Source: Avena insularis
Lineage: Eukaryota; Streptophyta; Magnoliopsida; Poales; Poaceae
Direction of reading: 5' to 3'
Assembly: GCA_023614405.1 (NCBI GenBank)
Contig: CM042686.1
Location: 348,138,329 to 348,202,328 of the forward strand
DNA: 64,000 nucleotides
The position numbers and the translations under genes were made by a program. Below are positions 54,201 through 64,000 of this stretch, one piece after another. Within the stretch, counting starts at the first letter, position 1, and each line of letters opens with the position of its first letter. The notes below the pieces were generated by a model. The model was not told the origin of the DNA and made no database searches. It was given only the letters and a program-made list of their open reading frames with translations.

Positions 54201-56902
54201 TATTGAAAATATTAAATAACCCAGAACTTTTTACACCAGGGTAACCCCTAGCCATAGTGGCTGACAGAGGGACCCTAGGCCACCTCAGCCACCATGCAGG
54301 CAGGAGAGGGACCCAGCCTAGGTTTAACCGGTCTAACCCTCGCGCTGACATCGTGATGACGTAGGCGTGACGTCACCCACCGGCCAGCGTCCGACGACGA
54401 TCACCGGCAGCGTCACAGCGCACGCCAGTAAGCACGAGTGTGCGCGATAGAGAGGCAGCCGAGACGAGCCTAACTAGGGCGGCGCGAGCTTCTGGTGTGG
54501 CCGGGAGCCTCGTCGGCAATGACCGGAGCGGAGGCCACACGACGGCGCTCGAGGCTAGAGCCAACCAGAGAGGGAGGGGAGAAAGGAAAGGATCTAGGAG
54601 GATAGCAAACTCACCATGATCATAACCGTGCGATCGGAGAAGCAAGCCGTGGCCGAAAGCGGCAGTATTCGGTGATGATGTCCGTCGGAGGAGGAGGTCG
54701 TCGGGCTCGATTCCGGCAATACGGAGGCGTCCCGGCAAGCACGGCTTAGTAGGAACAAAGAGGGAGGCAAGGCGGAGCTTATGGCGTTGTCGGCAGGGCA
54801 TGGGGAGGTGCAGAACAGCGGCAAGGGCGAGTTCTGGCCAGAGCTAGGGTTTCGGTCGAATGGGGAATACGCGAGAGAGAGGTTGCTAGGAAGATGAAAG
54901 AGATAGGAACGAGGTAGAGGCGTCCACGGAAAGTCTTATCCTCTCCCGGGCTCGACGGACGGCGGAGAGTAGGCGGCAGGGATCGACGGCACCGGCGACG
55001 CCAGGCAGCTGCTTGTCGTTGCGAGCAAAGACGACGATGACGTTAGGAGGCCGAAGGGGTACGGGCCGTCTATTGGGCCGGACAGGCTGCTGCTGGGCGG
55101 CAGACTAGCGAGCGAAAAGAAATAATACTGCAGCGCTGAGTGGTAAATAGAGGTAAGACAAGTTGAGCTATGGGCCAAAAATACTTCTATTCTATTTTTT
55201 CTGTTTCTTATTCTGTTTTCTATTTCTCTATCTATTTAAAGTTTGAATTTCATTTGTAATACTTTGTGAATATGTACTGAACATTTATATATATTTGTAT
55301 CCTTGGACTTCTATTTTTAGTATTTACACTAATCACGATTATAGAAAGGATTATTTTTGTTAGAACTATTAATAGAAATTAGGGTTTTAGAGATTGTTTC
55401 TTATATAAAGACCTTAGAAAATGATCTTTACTTTCAGTGAATGAATGTACTGCTAATGGTTTAAGATGGATACTTATATGTATGGAATCTTATTAATACT
55501 TAACCTCGTAAAGTAAGTATACATATATATTTATTATAAGGTAGTAAACCTTGTGGTTTATAAAGTGGTGATTTGAATTTCATGATTCTCAATATTTGGG
55601 GATTTGCCAAATCCAATTCTACTTGTTTTGTAGTGTTTAGAATTACCACAGACAACCTTGGTGAAGTCAAGAAGCATGAATAGCAATCACTATTAATTTG
55701 TCCAAGAGGCATTATCCAATGGTTACCTAGGAACAGGAAATGGTTCCACTATTAATTTGATCATGGGGTTTTGGACAATGAGGTAGACATGGGTCTTGTC
55801 ATGGCTGGATGTACTGTTGGTTAAGGGTTTCTAAAGAATCCTTACCTTAATACCTCACTAAGGTTATCTTTAGATAAGGAATTCCTTTCCTAAATATACT
55901 CTATTTAAATCTCTCTTATCTTATTTACAAAGATCTCAACTTCCTAAATAAGACAATCATCTGGCTCCACCATATCCATCATCATATGATGACATGGTCA
56001 TGCCACTTCAACAATACTCATTCTCCATTCTTCTCCTTGTATCTATATAACTTCCATTGCTAAACTACCCTTTATGAATCCATCAATGTAGCTACTTCTA
56101 ACTCCTTCCATTAACTCCTTTAAATTTACCTTGTATCTATATCCAAGGCTTGCAAGATTACAATTCTCTCTATACATCACATGTGATAAGAATCCTCTAG
56201 AATAGGTATGGTACTACTCCCATAATACTAGTTTGTTCTTGCATTAGCTTGGTTAAACTACTATACTTCCAACTACTCCTACAACTTATGTTATATACTT
56301 CATTATACTCTAGCTTGACTTCTCATAATCAAGCTAGATGATTTAGCTCACTAGGGCTTTACCTAACTTGGCATACTCACAACTCTTCTTCAATAGCTGG
56401 TCAGATATTCTCAAGTGACTTGGGAATAATGACCACCATCATTTAATCAGACTAAGCTTAGGCTTCTAACTGATCAAGATCTATATCCAATTATGTGATA
56501 GGCTTGTACTGGTCTCTCTATAGGCTTTTCTTGTTAAGCAAGCTTATTCTAAGTTTACACCCCCTTGGCTTAACAAGATTATTATTAGATGTACTAATAC
56601 TTCTTGCTTTCTCATAGCTCCATAATTACTATCTAAACTCTTGGGTTTAAAAACTTCTTCTAGTTAACTCATGAGTGAGTTATCTCCTCCAACATCAAAT
56701 GGTTTGATCACCACTAAGGATCTCATTCCATTGATGATGGCACACTCTACCATAACTAGTTCCTTATTCTTACTAATTTACTTAAGGTCTTTGGAAGGTT
56801 TATATAATAGGTCAAAGTTAAGAGTTGATAAGTTCTAGGTCAGGAATTGATCACACACATTGATGAGCAATAGACACTAGGACCTGGTTAAATAGATATG
56901 GC
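51269..56902 (-). repeat. Right (5') LTR of element C, interrupted by A
   Basis: TGCGGTGACCC onward, homologous to 9919-15815 of the left LTR with scattered differences. A deletion of about 285 bases lies near 55690 relative to the left copy, and short indels occur (e.g. cgggtgat at 52617). It carries its GC-rich island at about 54230-55140. A inserted at 56903; the remaining 570 bases or so (matching 15816-16389) should follow A's 3' LTR outside the window. Confidence 0.82.
51604..51782 (-). other. Palindrome and terminal exon-like ORF in the right C LTR
   Basis: The palindrome gagtacgagcgtactc (51767-51782) is followed 26 bases on by an AG and an open frame of 44 codons ending at TAG 51606-51604. 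Same length and frame as the left copy at 10252-10388. No partner exon was found. Confidence 0.35.
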
Positions 56903-58779
56903 TGTTGGAGATATGCCCTAGAGGCAATAATAAATGTAGTTATTATTATATATCTTTGTGTTTATGATAAATGTTTATATTCATGCTATAATAGTATTAA
57001 CAAGGAAACATTAATACTTGTGTGAATTGTAAACTTAATTTGAAGTCCCTAGTAAAGCCTCTATATAATACTAGCTTGTTGGTTGATTGATGATTGTGGT
57101 TTCCCTATCATGAACATTGAGATGTTATCAACAACAAGATCATATCGTTAGGAGAATGATATGGTGGACATACTCCTATAGATAAGCGTAGCATAAAGAT
57201 CAAGTCATTTCAATAGTTCAATTGCTATATGCTTTCTGATACATAGTAACCTAATTCCTTCGACCATGAGATCATGCATATCACCTTTACTGGATGGATG
57301 CTTTGATGTCATCAAACACCACACCGTAACAGGGTGGCTATAAAGGTGGCATTGAGTGTTCGGAAAGTATTGGTTGAAACACATGGATCAAGAGTGGGAT
57401 TTGTCCATCCACATGACGGATAGATATTCTCTGGGCTCTCGGTGAAATGTCATCCAATTAGCTTGCAAGCATGTGACTTGGTCACAAGGGATCACATATC
57501 ACGGAACGAGAAAGAGTACTTATCAAGAACGAGGATGAACTAGGTATGCAGAGACCGACGATCATAACCGCGGATAAGGAACATAGCACGCGACACAGGG
57601 AAACTGGTCTCGACTGTCAGTGGTACATTCGATCGCAAAGTACTCGGAGAAATATGTGGGAGCCATATGAATTTCCAGATTCCTCTATTGGTTATTGTTC
57701 GGAGAAGTGTCTCGATCATGTCCGCATAATTCACGAACCGTAGGGAGACACACTTAAGGATTCGACGTTGTTTGAGTAGTTATGGTATTATGAGAAAGAG
57801 ACCGAATGTTGTTCGGAGTCTCGGATGGGATCCAGGATATCACGAGGAGATCCGGAATGGTCCGGAGAATAAGATTCATATAAGGAAAGTCCGTTTCGGA
57901 GTTGGGGAATGGTTCCGTGTTTTCATCGGGAACATTCTAGAAGGTCCCGGAATGTCCTAAGCACTCGGAGGGAAGGGTACATGAATGTGTCATTACATAT
58001 TGGAATGATTGCATCATGTACTAAGTGTTCTCGCTATCCAAAATAAAGGGTTTATTTAAATCCTAAATTGAAAAGTCAAACGGCTAGTTTGAAAGTCAAA
58101 CGGCAAGTTTTGGAAAGTGGAAAGAGGAGGAGAAGAGAACCGAGTTGGGGAGGATTCCTCCTCCCAAGCCGGCGCCCACCTCAAGGCCGAGTTGGGGAGG
58201 GACTCCACTCCCCTCCCTTGGCCGCCCTCCCACCTATAAAGGGAGGCAGGGCCTCCTCCCAGCACACACAAGTTCCTATCCTCTAAACTAAACCCTAGAC
58301 CTAAACCCCGGTTTAGAGCTATTTGTTTAGAGCCTTCTAATTGGTTTAGAGCCCTCTAATTGGTGTGTCTAATTACTAGACCACTAATAGCCTCTCTCAT
58401 AAGCTCCACCATACTGCACTGGCTTAAGGCGAAGCCCAGGATTTCCCTCTACCTCCGTACCACGCCGTTGCCGGAATCGCGAGGAGAGTGCTACAACCTC
58501 CGCCTGCTGGAACAAGGAGAGGAAGGTCTTCGTCGAAAATTTAACGTGACCGATCATGCGGGGCGCTGCCGAACGTGGCGCTGGAAGGATCGTCACGCGA
58601 TCTTGAGATCGGAAAGAGTACGACTACATCACCCACGAGAATCTGCTCTCGTTAAACACTTTGGAATCTTCGAGGGTGAGTTATTCCATCGACTGCTGCT
58701 GCAATCTAGTAGATAGATCTTGGCTTGTTTGTTTGTATGCGATAGAAAATTTTTGTTTTCCATGCTACGAACCCCTACA
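56903..58779 (+). repeat. 5' LTR of element A (1,877 bases)
   Basis: Starts TGTTGGAGATATGCCCTAG and ends CCCCTACA. TATAAA at 58235-58240 (CCTATAAAGGGAGG) is the likely TATA box, with a CA-rich stretch downstream where transcription would start. It matches the Angela/BARE LTR pattern throughout, including the gatcaagagtgggatttg block. Confidence 0.9.
58235..58240 (+). promoter_or_regulatory. TATA box of the element A LTR
   Basis: CCTATAAAGGGAGGC after a C-rich stretch. Transcription start is expected about 30 bases downstream, near the cagcacacac at 58260. Confidence 0.7.
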
Positions 58780-59943
58780 AAGGGTATCGTGAGCCGTGTC
58801 TATATGTAGATCTGCACGAGTAGAACACAATGGTCATTGTGGGCATTGATGCTTTTATTGTAGATTGCTTTTTGTGTACTTTGCATCTTGCGGTATGTTG
58901 GGATGAAGCCCGGGATAACCTTACATGACATCGCTCATGAGACTTGCTCCACGCCAACATGCAACTTGTATTGCATAAGTGGCTTTATGGGTGCCTGCTT
59001 TCTCCTAGCATAGTAAAGATCCAATTTACAACGGGTGATCAACAATGCTAGTATCAATGTTGTGGTTCTTGTTCGTAAGTTAGAACGACACTTATTGAAA
59101 GCCCCAAACCACGTAAAATATGCAAAGAAAGTAGAGGTCTAACTTTGTTTTGCAGGGGTGTGATGATGTGATATGGCCATGATTGTGATTATATTTGATG
59201 TATGCAATGTTCCTTATTGTAAGTTGGCAACCGCAGGAGCCATATGGTTGTCTTTAATTTCTAAAGACTGCGTGTCTATTCAAAATAGTTGTAATAGTTG
59301 AAGCTGGTGGACGACAACCATGAAGAAGCGCCATTGACCTTGATGCTATGCGGTGATGATGGAGATCATGTTCGTGCTTGAAGATGGAGATCGGAAGCAC
59401 AAAGAAGAAAGGCCATATCATATCACATATTATGAATTGCATGTGATGTTAATCCTTTATGCATCTTGTATTGCTTAGTAGACGGTAGCATTATAAGATG
59501 ATCCCTCATGCACATAAATTTCAAGTTCTAAAGTGTTCACCCTTAGTATGCACTGCCAAAGCTTGCTGCTTCAAGCACCACGTGATGATCGGGTGTCTTT
59601 GATTCCGGGTGAATACAACGTAAGCAAGCCAGATTTGCTTATGCGGTAGCTAAGGTTTGATCTTGACGAGCCTAGCATGTACATACATGGCCTCGTGAAC
59701 ACGGATCGAAAGGTAAAGCATGAATCATATAGTAGATATGATGAACATGATGATTGTTCGCCATTGAAACTATATCAACTCGTGATGATCGGTGTTGATG
59801 TAGTGGATTTGGTCGTGTGATCACTAAAACAATGTGAGGGATGTTGTTTTGAGTGGAGTTCACCTAGTTTAATTTCACTAATTAATTTGAACTCAATTTG
59901 TCATAAACTTAGTCTAATACTATAGCAAATAAGTTGTATAACA
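58780..59943 (+). other. Element A primer-binding site and leader
   Basis: GGGTATCGTGAGCC (58782-58795) follows the LTR. It resembles the initiator-Met site TGGTATCAGAGCC with two or three changes. The 1.16 kb leader is non-coding, contains small upstream ORFs and matches the layout of BARE/Angela leaders. Confidence 0.7.
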
Positions 59944-60780
59944 ATGGCAGCCCCTACCATCAATATTAAAGAGATCCTAGAGAAAGAAAATTTGAAAAAC
60001 AATGGAATCAACTACTCGCAATGGTTCAGAAATTTCAGTATTGTCCTCACAGCTTGTAATTTGACCTATGTCTGGATGCACCGCTAGGTGACCCACTGCA
60101 GCTGATGCTACCGATGAAGTAAAGAATGTTTACCTCGCTCGGAAGAATCAGTACTCCATAGTTCAGGTGCTATCTTGTATGGTTTAGAATCGAGCTTGTA
60201 AAAGGTTTGAAGAGTCGATCCATATGATATTGTCGAGGATCTCAAATTAATATTTGAGACTCATGGGGCTATTGATATTTATGAAGATTCTTAAAATTTC
60301 TTTTACTTCAAGATGTAAGAGGGTAGCTCAATGGGTGAGCATGTGCTTAAGATGTCCGGGCACGCCGAATAAACTTCAAAGCTTGGGTATAGTGATTCCT
60401 AATACTTTGGGGTTTACCGATCCTCCAATCACTACCACCAAGTTACAAGAACTTTGTGATGAACTACAACATGCAGAACATGAACAAAGAGTTGCCAGAA
60501 CTATTTGCTATGTTAAAATCTGCAGAAGTGGAGATCAAGAAAGAGCACCAAGTGTTGATGGTCAATAAGACCACCAAATTCAAGAAAGGCAAGTCTAAGC
60601 AAAAGGGACACTTCAAGAAGGGTGGTAAGAAAGCTGCCACGCCGACGAAGAGGACCAAGGACCCAAGCACAATCGAGTGCTTTTACTGCAAGGGAGAAGG
60701 TCACTGGAAGCGGAATTGCCCAAAGTACTTGGCGGATTTGAAGAACGGCAACATCAAGAAGAAAGGTATATCTGATATAC
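59944..60780 (+). pseudogene. Element A gag
   Basis: The start ATG at 59944 opens M-A-A-P-T-I-N-I-K-E-I-L, the usual Angela/BARE gag start, but a one-base loss near 60070 brings a TAG within 50 codons. Later parts are readable in other frames: 60254-60568, and 60456-60893 with a Lys-rich stretch and the zinc knuckle C-F-Y-C-K-G-E-G-H-W-K-R-N-C (60678-60719). Confidence 0.85.
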
Positions 60781-62150
60781 ATGTTATTGATGTGTATCTC
60801 ACTAGTATTCGTAGTAGTGCCTGGGTATTTGATACTGGTTCGGTTGCTCATATTTGTAACTCAAACAGAGTGTCGAGAATAAACGGAAGCTAGTGAAGAA
60901 CGAGGTGACGATGCGCGTAGGAAGCGGATCAAAGGTTGATGTGATCGTGATTGACGCTTCCTCTTCATCTACCATCGGGATTAGTTTTATACTTAAATAA
61001 TTGTTATTTGGTGCCTGCGTTGAGCATGAACATTATATCGGGATCTTGTTTATTGCGAGACGGTTACTTGTTTAAATCCGAGAATAATGGTTGTTCGATT
61101 TATATGAGTAATATGTTTTATGCACATGCACCTTTGATAGATGGTCTATTCTTGTTGAATCTCGATAGTAGAAATACACATATTAATAACATTGAAGCTA
61201 AACGATTGAAATCAAGCGATAACTCGACCTATATGTGGCAATCGTCTTGGTCACATTGGAGTGAAGCGTATGAAGAAACTCCATTCGATGGACTTCTTGA
61301 ATCACTTGATTTTGAATCACTTGAAAGATGCGAGGCATGTCCGATGGGTAAAATGACTAAGACTCCATTTTACGGTATGATGGAGCGAGCTACGGACTTA
61401 TTGGAAATCATACATACCGATGTGTGTGGTCCAATGAGTGTAGCATCGTGATGGTTATCGTTATGTTCTTACCTTCACGGATGATTTGAGTAGATATGGG
61501 TATATCTATTTCATGAAACATAAGTCCCAAACTTTCGAGAAGTTTAAGGAGTTTCAAAGTGAGGTAGAGAATCAACGTAACAAGAAGATTAAATTTCTAC
61601 GCTCGATCGTGGAGGTGAATATCTAAGTTACGAGTTTGGCGAGCATTTGAAGAAATGTGGAATACTTTCAGATTGACACCGCCGAACACCACAACAGTAA
61701 TGGTGTGTCCGAACGTCGTAATCGAACTCTCTTAGATATGGTTCGTTCTATGATGTCACTTACAGATTTACCACTATCATTTTGGGGTTATGCATTAGAA
61801 ACAGCATTCACTTTAAATAGGGCAATCTAAACTGCTGAAACGACACCGTATGAATTATGGTTTGGGAAGAAACCTAAATTGTCGTTCCTTAAAGTTTGGG
61901 GACGAAGCCTATGTAAAGAAGTTACAGCGGACAAGCTTGAACCCAAAGCGGAAAAATGCGTCTTCATAGGATACCCGAAGGAAACTATTGGGTATACCTT
62001 CTATCATAGATCCGAAGGCAAAATCTTCGTTAAGAATGGATCCTTTCTAGAGGAGGAATTTCTCTCGAAAGAAGTGACTGGAAGGAAAGTAGAACTCGAC
62101 GAGGTTGTCGAACCTTCTCTCGAATTGCAGTAGCGCAGCACCGGAAGAAG
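60781..62150 (+). pseudogene. Element A protease and integrase
   Basis: Protease D-T-G-S at 60831-60842 in W-V-F-D-T-G-S-V-A-H. A frame break follows near 60890. The GAG-pre-integrase domain reads from 60951 (L-F-L-L-N-L-D, C-E-A-C-P-M-G-K-M-T-K-T-P-F) into the integrase start H-T-D-V-C-G-P-M (about 61412). The rest of the core (61450-61880) is in shifting frames with stops. A late fragment at 61879-62133 has K-C-V-F-I-G-Y-P-K-E-T-I-G-Y. Inactive as it stands. Confidence 0.83.
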
Positions 62151-63030
62151 TTCTGTGGTGCTGCACCAATAAGAGAGGAAGCTAATGATGGTGATCATGA
62201 AACTTCGGTTGAAGTTGCTACTGAGCCTCGAGGTCAACAAGAAATCGTACCACCCAGTTGGTATGATTCCGTTATGAATGTCATGTTGGTGGACAACACC
62301 GATGACCCCGAGACATATGAGGAAGCGATGATGAGCCCAGATTCCAATAAATGGCAAGAAGCCATGAAATCCAAATTGGATCCATGTACGAAAACCAAGT
62401 ATGGACTTTGGTGGACTTACGGATGGCCGGAAGGCTGTCGAGAACAAATGGATTTTCAAGAAGAAAACAGATGCTGATGGTAATGTTCATCTATAAAGCT
62501 CGACTTGTAAAAGGGTTTCGACAAATTCAAGGAGTTGACTACGATGAGACTTTCTCACGGTAGAAGCTAAAGTCTGTGAGGATTATGTTAGCAATCGCTG
62601 CATATTATGATTATGAGATATGGCAGATGGATGTCAAAACAGCATTCCTCAATGGAGACATTGATGAAGAGTTGTAAATGATGCAACCCAAAGGTTTTGT
62701 CGATCCTAAAGATGCTAACAAGGTATGCAAACTTCAACGGTCCATCTATGGATTGAAGCAAGCATCCCGTTGGAATCAACGTTTTGATAAGGTAATCAAA
62801 AGTTTTGGTTTTATACAAACTTATGGAGAAGCTTGTATTTACAAGAAAGTGAGTGGGAGCTCTGTAGCATTCTTAATACTGTATGTGGATGACATATTGT
62901 TGATTGGGAATGATGTAGACCTTCTTAATAGTGTCAAATAGTATTTGAATAATAGTTTTTCAATGAAGGATCTTGGCGAAGCAGCTTACATATTAGGCAT
63001 AAAGATTTATAGAGATAGATCAAACGCCAA
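62150..63030 (+). pseudogene. Element A reverse transcriptase
   Basis: Fragments at 62274-62563 (W-Q-E-A-M-K-S-K, Y-K-A-R-L-V-K-G-F-R-Q-I-Q-G-V-D-Y-D-E-T-F-S) and 62678-62941 (Q-P-K-G-F-V-D-P, S-I-Y-G-L-K-Q-A-S-R). The catalytic Y-V-D-D is at 62882-62893. Stops at about 62563, 62676 and 62940 and frame changes separate the fragments. Confidence 0.85.
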
Positions 63031-63036
63031 ATATCA

Positions 63037-63859
63037 TTGTCACAAAGTACATATTTGGACAAAGTTCTAAAGAGGTTTGGAATGGAAGATAGCAAGAAAG
63101 GGTTCTTGCCCATGTTGCCCAATACGACCTTGAGTAAAACTCAAAGTCCGACATCGGCAGAAGATAGAGAAAGGATGAGTAAGACTCCCTATGCCTCAGC
63201 CATAGGATCTCTAATGTATGCCATGCTATGTACTAGACCCGACATCGCATATCTCGTTAGTCTAACTAGCAGATATCAAAGTGATCCAGAGTGGATCATT
63301 GGACAATGTCAAAAACATCCTTAAGTACTTGAGAAGAACTAAGGATATGGTTCTTTCTTATGGAGGTGATGAACTCATTGTTAATGGTTACACCGACGCT
63401 AGTTGGAACACCGATCCGGATGATTCTAAATCACAATCTGGATACGTATTTATTTTGAATGGTGCAGCAGTTAGCTGGAGGAGTGCAAAGCAAAGCGTTG
63501 TGGCGAGATCTTCAACTGAATCGGAATACATGGCTGCTTCGGAGGCTTCACAAGAAGCGATATGGATGAAAGAGTTCATTACAGAGCTGGGTGTGGTTCC
63601 AAGTGCGCTGGACCCAATGTCTATCTACTGTGATAACATGCGCGCCATAGCCAATGCGCAAGAACCAAGGTCACACAAGAAGCTGAAGCATATCAAGCTG
63701 CGTTTCCACGCTATTCGAGAACATATCCAGGATGGGGATATAAAGATTTGCAAAGTACACACAGATCTGAATGTGGCGGATCCGTTGACTAAACCTCTCC
63801 CGAGGGCAAAACATGACCAACACCAAACTGCCATGGGTGTTCGGTATATTACCATGTAA
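63037..63859 (+). pseudogene. Element A reverse transcriptase end and RNase H
   Basis: 63037-63324 holds the thumb region (S-T-Y-L-D-K-V-L-K-R-F, R-P-D-I-A-Y-L-V). The RNase H reads in an open frame of 192 codons, 63281-63859: N-G-Y-T-D-A-S-W, S-S-T-E-S-E-Y-M-A-A, I-Y-C-D-N, and the end V-A-D-P-L-T-K-P-L-P. The catalytic D-E-D residues appear intact. A one-base shift near 63310 separates the two parts. This is the best preserved domain of A. Confidence 0.88.
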
Positions 63860-63877
63860 TCTAGATTAGATGACTCT

Positions 63878-63893
63878 AGTGCAAGTGGGAGAC
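63878..63893 (+). other. Polypurine tract of element A
   Basis: GTGCAAGTGGGAGAC immediately precedes the 3' LTR, as in BARE/Angela elements. Confidence 0.85.
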
Positions 63894-64000
63894 TGTTGGA
63901 GATATGCCCTAGAGGCAATAATAAATGTAGTTATTATTATATATCTTTGTGTTTATGATAAATGTTTATATTCATGCTATAATAGTATTAACAAGGAAAC
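63894..64000 (+). repeat. 3' LTR of element A (first 107 bases)
   Basis: TGTTGGAGATATGCCC onward, identical to 56903-57009 at every base. It is cut by the window edge. Confidence 0.93.

Larger units (their letters stand above)
9919..56902 (-). mobile_element. Element C: LARD-type non-autonomous Gypsy element
   Basis: Left LTR 9919-16389, interior 16390-18698 plus 51094-51268, and right LTR 51269-56902, continuing past the window after the insertion of A. The left LTR is followed by a purine-tract complement and the right LTR is preceded by a primer-binding site. This fixes the orientation as minus and shows that the two copies are LTRs of one element, not a segmental duplication. The interior totals about 2.5 kb and has no gag or pol. 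This matches the LARD class (large LTRs, non-coding interior), such as barley Sukkula. F (with G and D) and A are nested within it. Confidence 0.8.
56903..64000 (+). mobile_element. Element A: Angela/BARE-like Ty1/Copia retrotransposon
   Basis: 5' LTR 56903-58779, PBS, leader, gag-pol 59944-63859, purine tract, then the start of the 3' LTR at 63894. The 107 visible bases of the 3' LTR are identical to the 5' LTR, so the insertion looks recent. ATGGC at 56898-56902 precedes it. The uninterrupted site is visible in C's left LTR at 15811-15820 (atggcacctc). Gag-pol is nevertheless broken many times. Confidence 0.93.

Noticed and set aside
51269..56902. Segmental or tandem duplication of 9919-15815
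   Set aside because: The left copy is next to a purine tract and the right copy next to a primer-binding site, so they are the two LTRs of one element.

Overview
This window looks like intergenic DNA from a large grass genome, most likely a Pooideae cereal or forage grass. The evidence is the families present: Angela/BARE-type Copia elements whose LTR opens TGTTGG..ATATGCCC..AGAGGCAATAATAAA, Tekay-type chromoviruses with very long LTRs, and a Tat-lineage Gypsy element. I found no host gene, tRNA, rRNA or CRISPR array. Essentially all 64 kb resolves into one nest of LTR retrotransposons, five levels deep.

Layout, outermost first. E is a decayed Copia element on the minus strand (226-5520). 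Its 3' LTR is cut by the end of another Gypsy LTR (Z, 1-225) and its 5' side by B. B is a Tekay-like chromovirus on the plus strand (from 5521): full 3.9 kb 5' LTR, primer-binding site and the start of its first ORF. At 9918/9919 B is cut by C, a giant non-coding element on the minus strand (9919-56902, continuing past the right edge), with about 6.5 kb LTRs and only about 2.5 kb of non-coding interior (LARD type). Inside C sits F, a 6.17 kb solo LTR (18699-51088 with interruptions, target duplication ACTAA). F in turn carries two complete elements. G (18790-31454, duplication ACAAG) is a Tat-lineage Gypsy with gag-pol on the minus strand and a separate intron-containing gene on the opposite strand. 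D (36031-49575, duplication GGTGA) is a Tekay-like chromovirus with 3.9 kb LTRs. Finally A, an Angela-like Copia element on the plus strand, inserted into C's right LTR at 56903 (ATGGC flank); it runs to its 3' LTR at the right edge.

Every gag-pol copy has stops or frameshifts, so none looks autonomous. The most interesting signals lie outside gag-pol. (1) The LTRs of B and D share a small spliced reading frame: two exons encoding a strongly acidic peptide, joined by a GC-AG intron at the same position and phase, with most exon-3 differences at third codon positions. (2) A short palindrome (GAGTAC..GTACTC) sits 26-33 nt before the last exon or its equivalent in all four long LTR families (B, C, D, F). 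(3) The antisense gene in G has six exons and five GT-AG introns whose phases all agree, with its own TATA/pyrimidine-rich promoter. (4) C is a nearly complete LARD. (5) The two LTRs of D differ in length almost only inside one GC-rich promoter island.

Coordinates of element ends are supported by target duplications, PBS/PPT adjacency and comparison between copies. Family names are from recognition, not from a database search.
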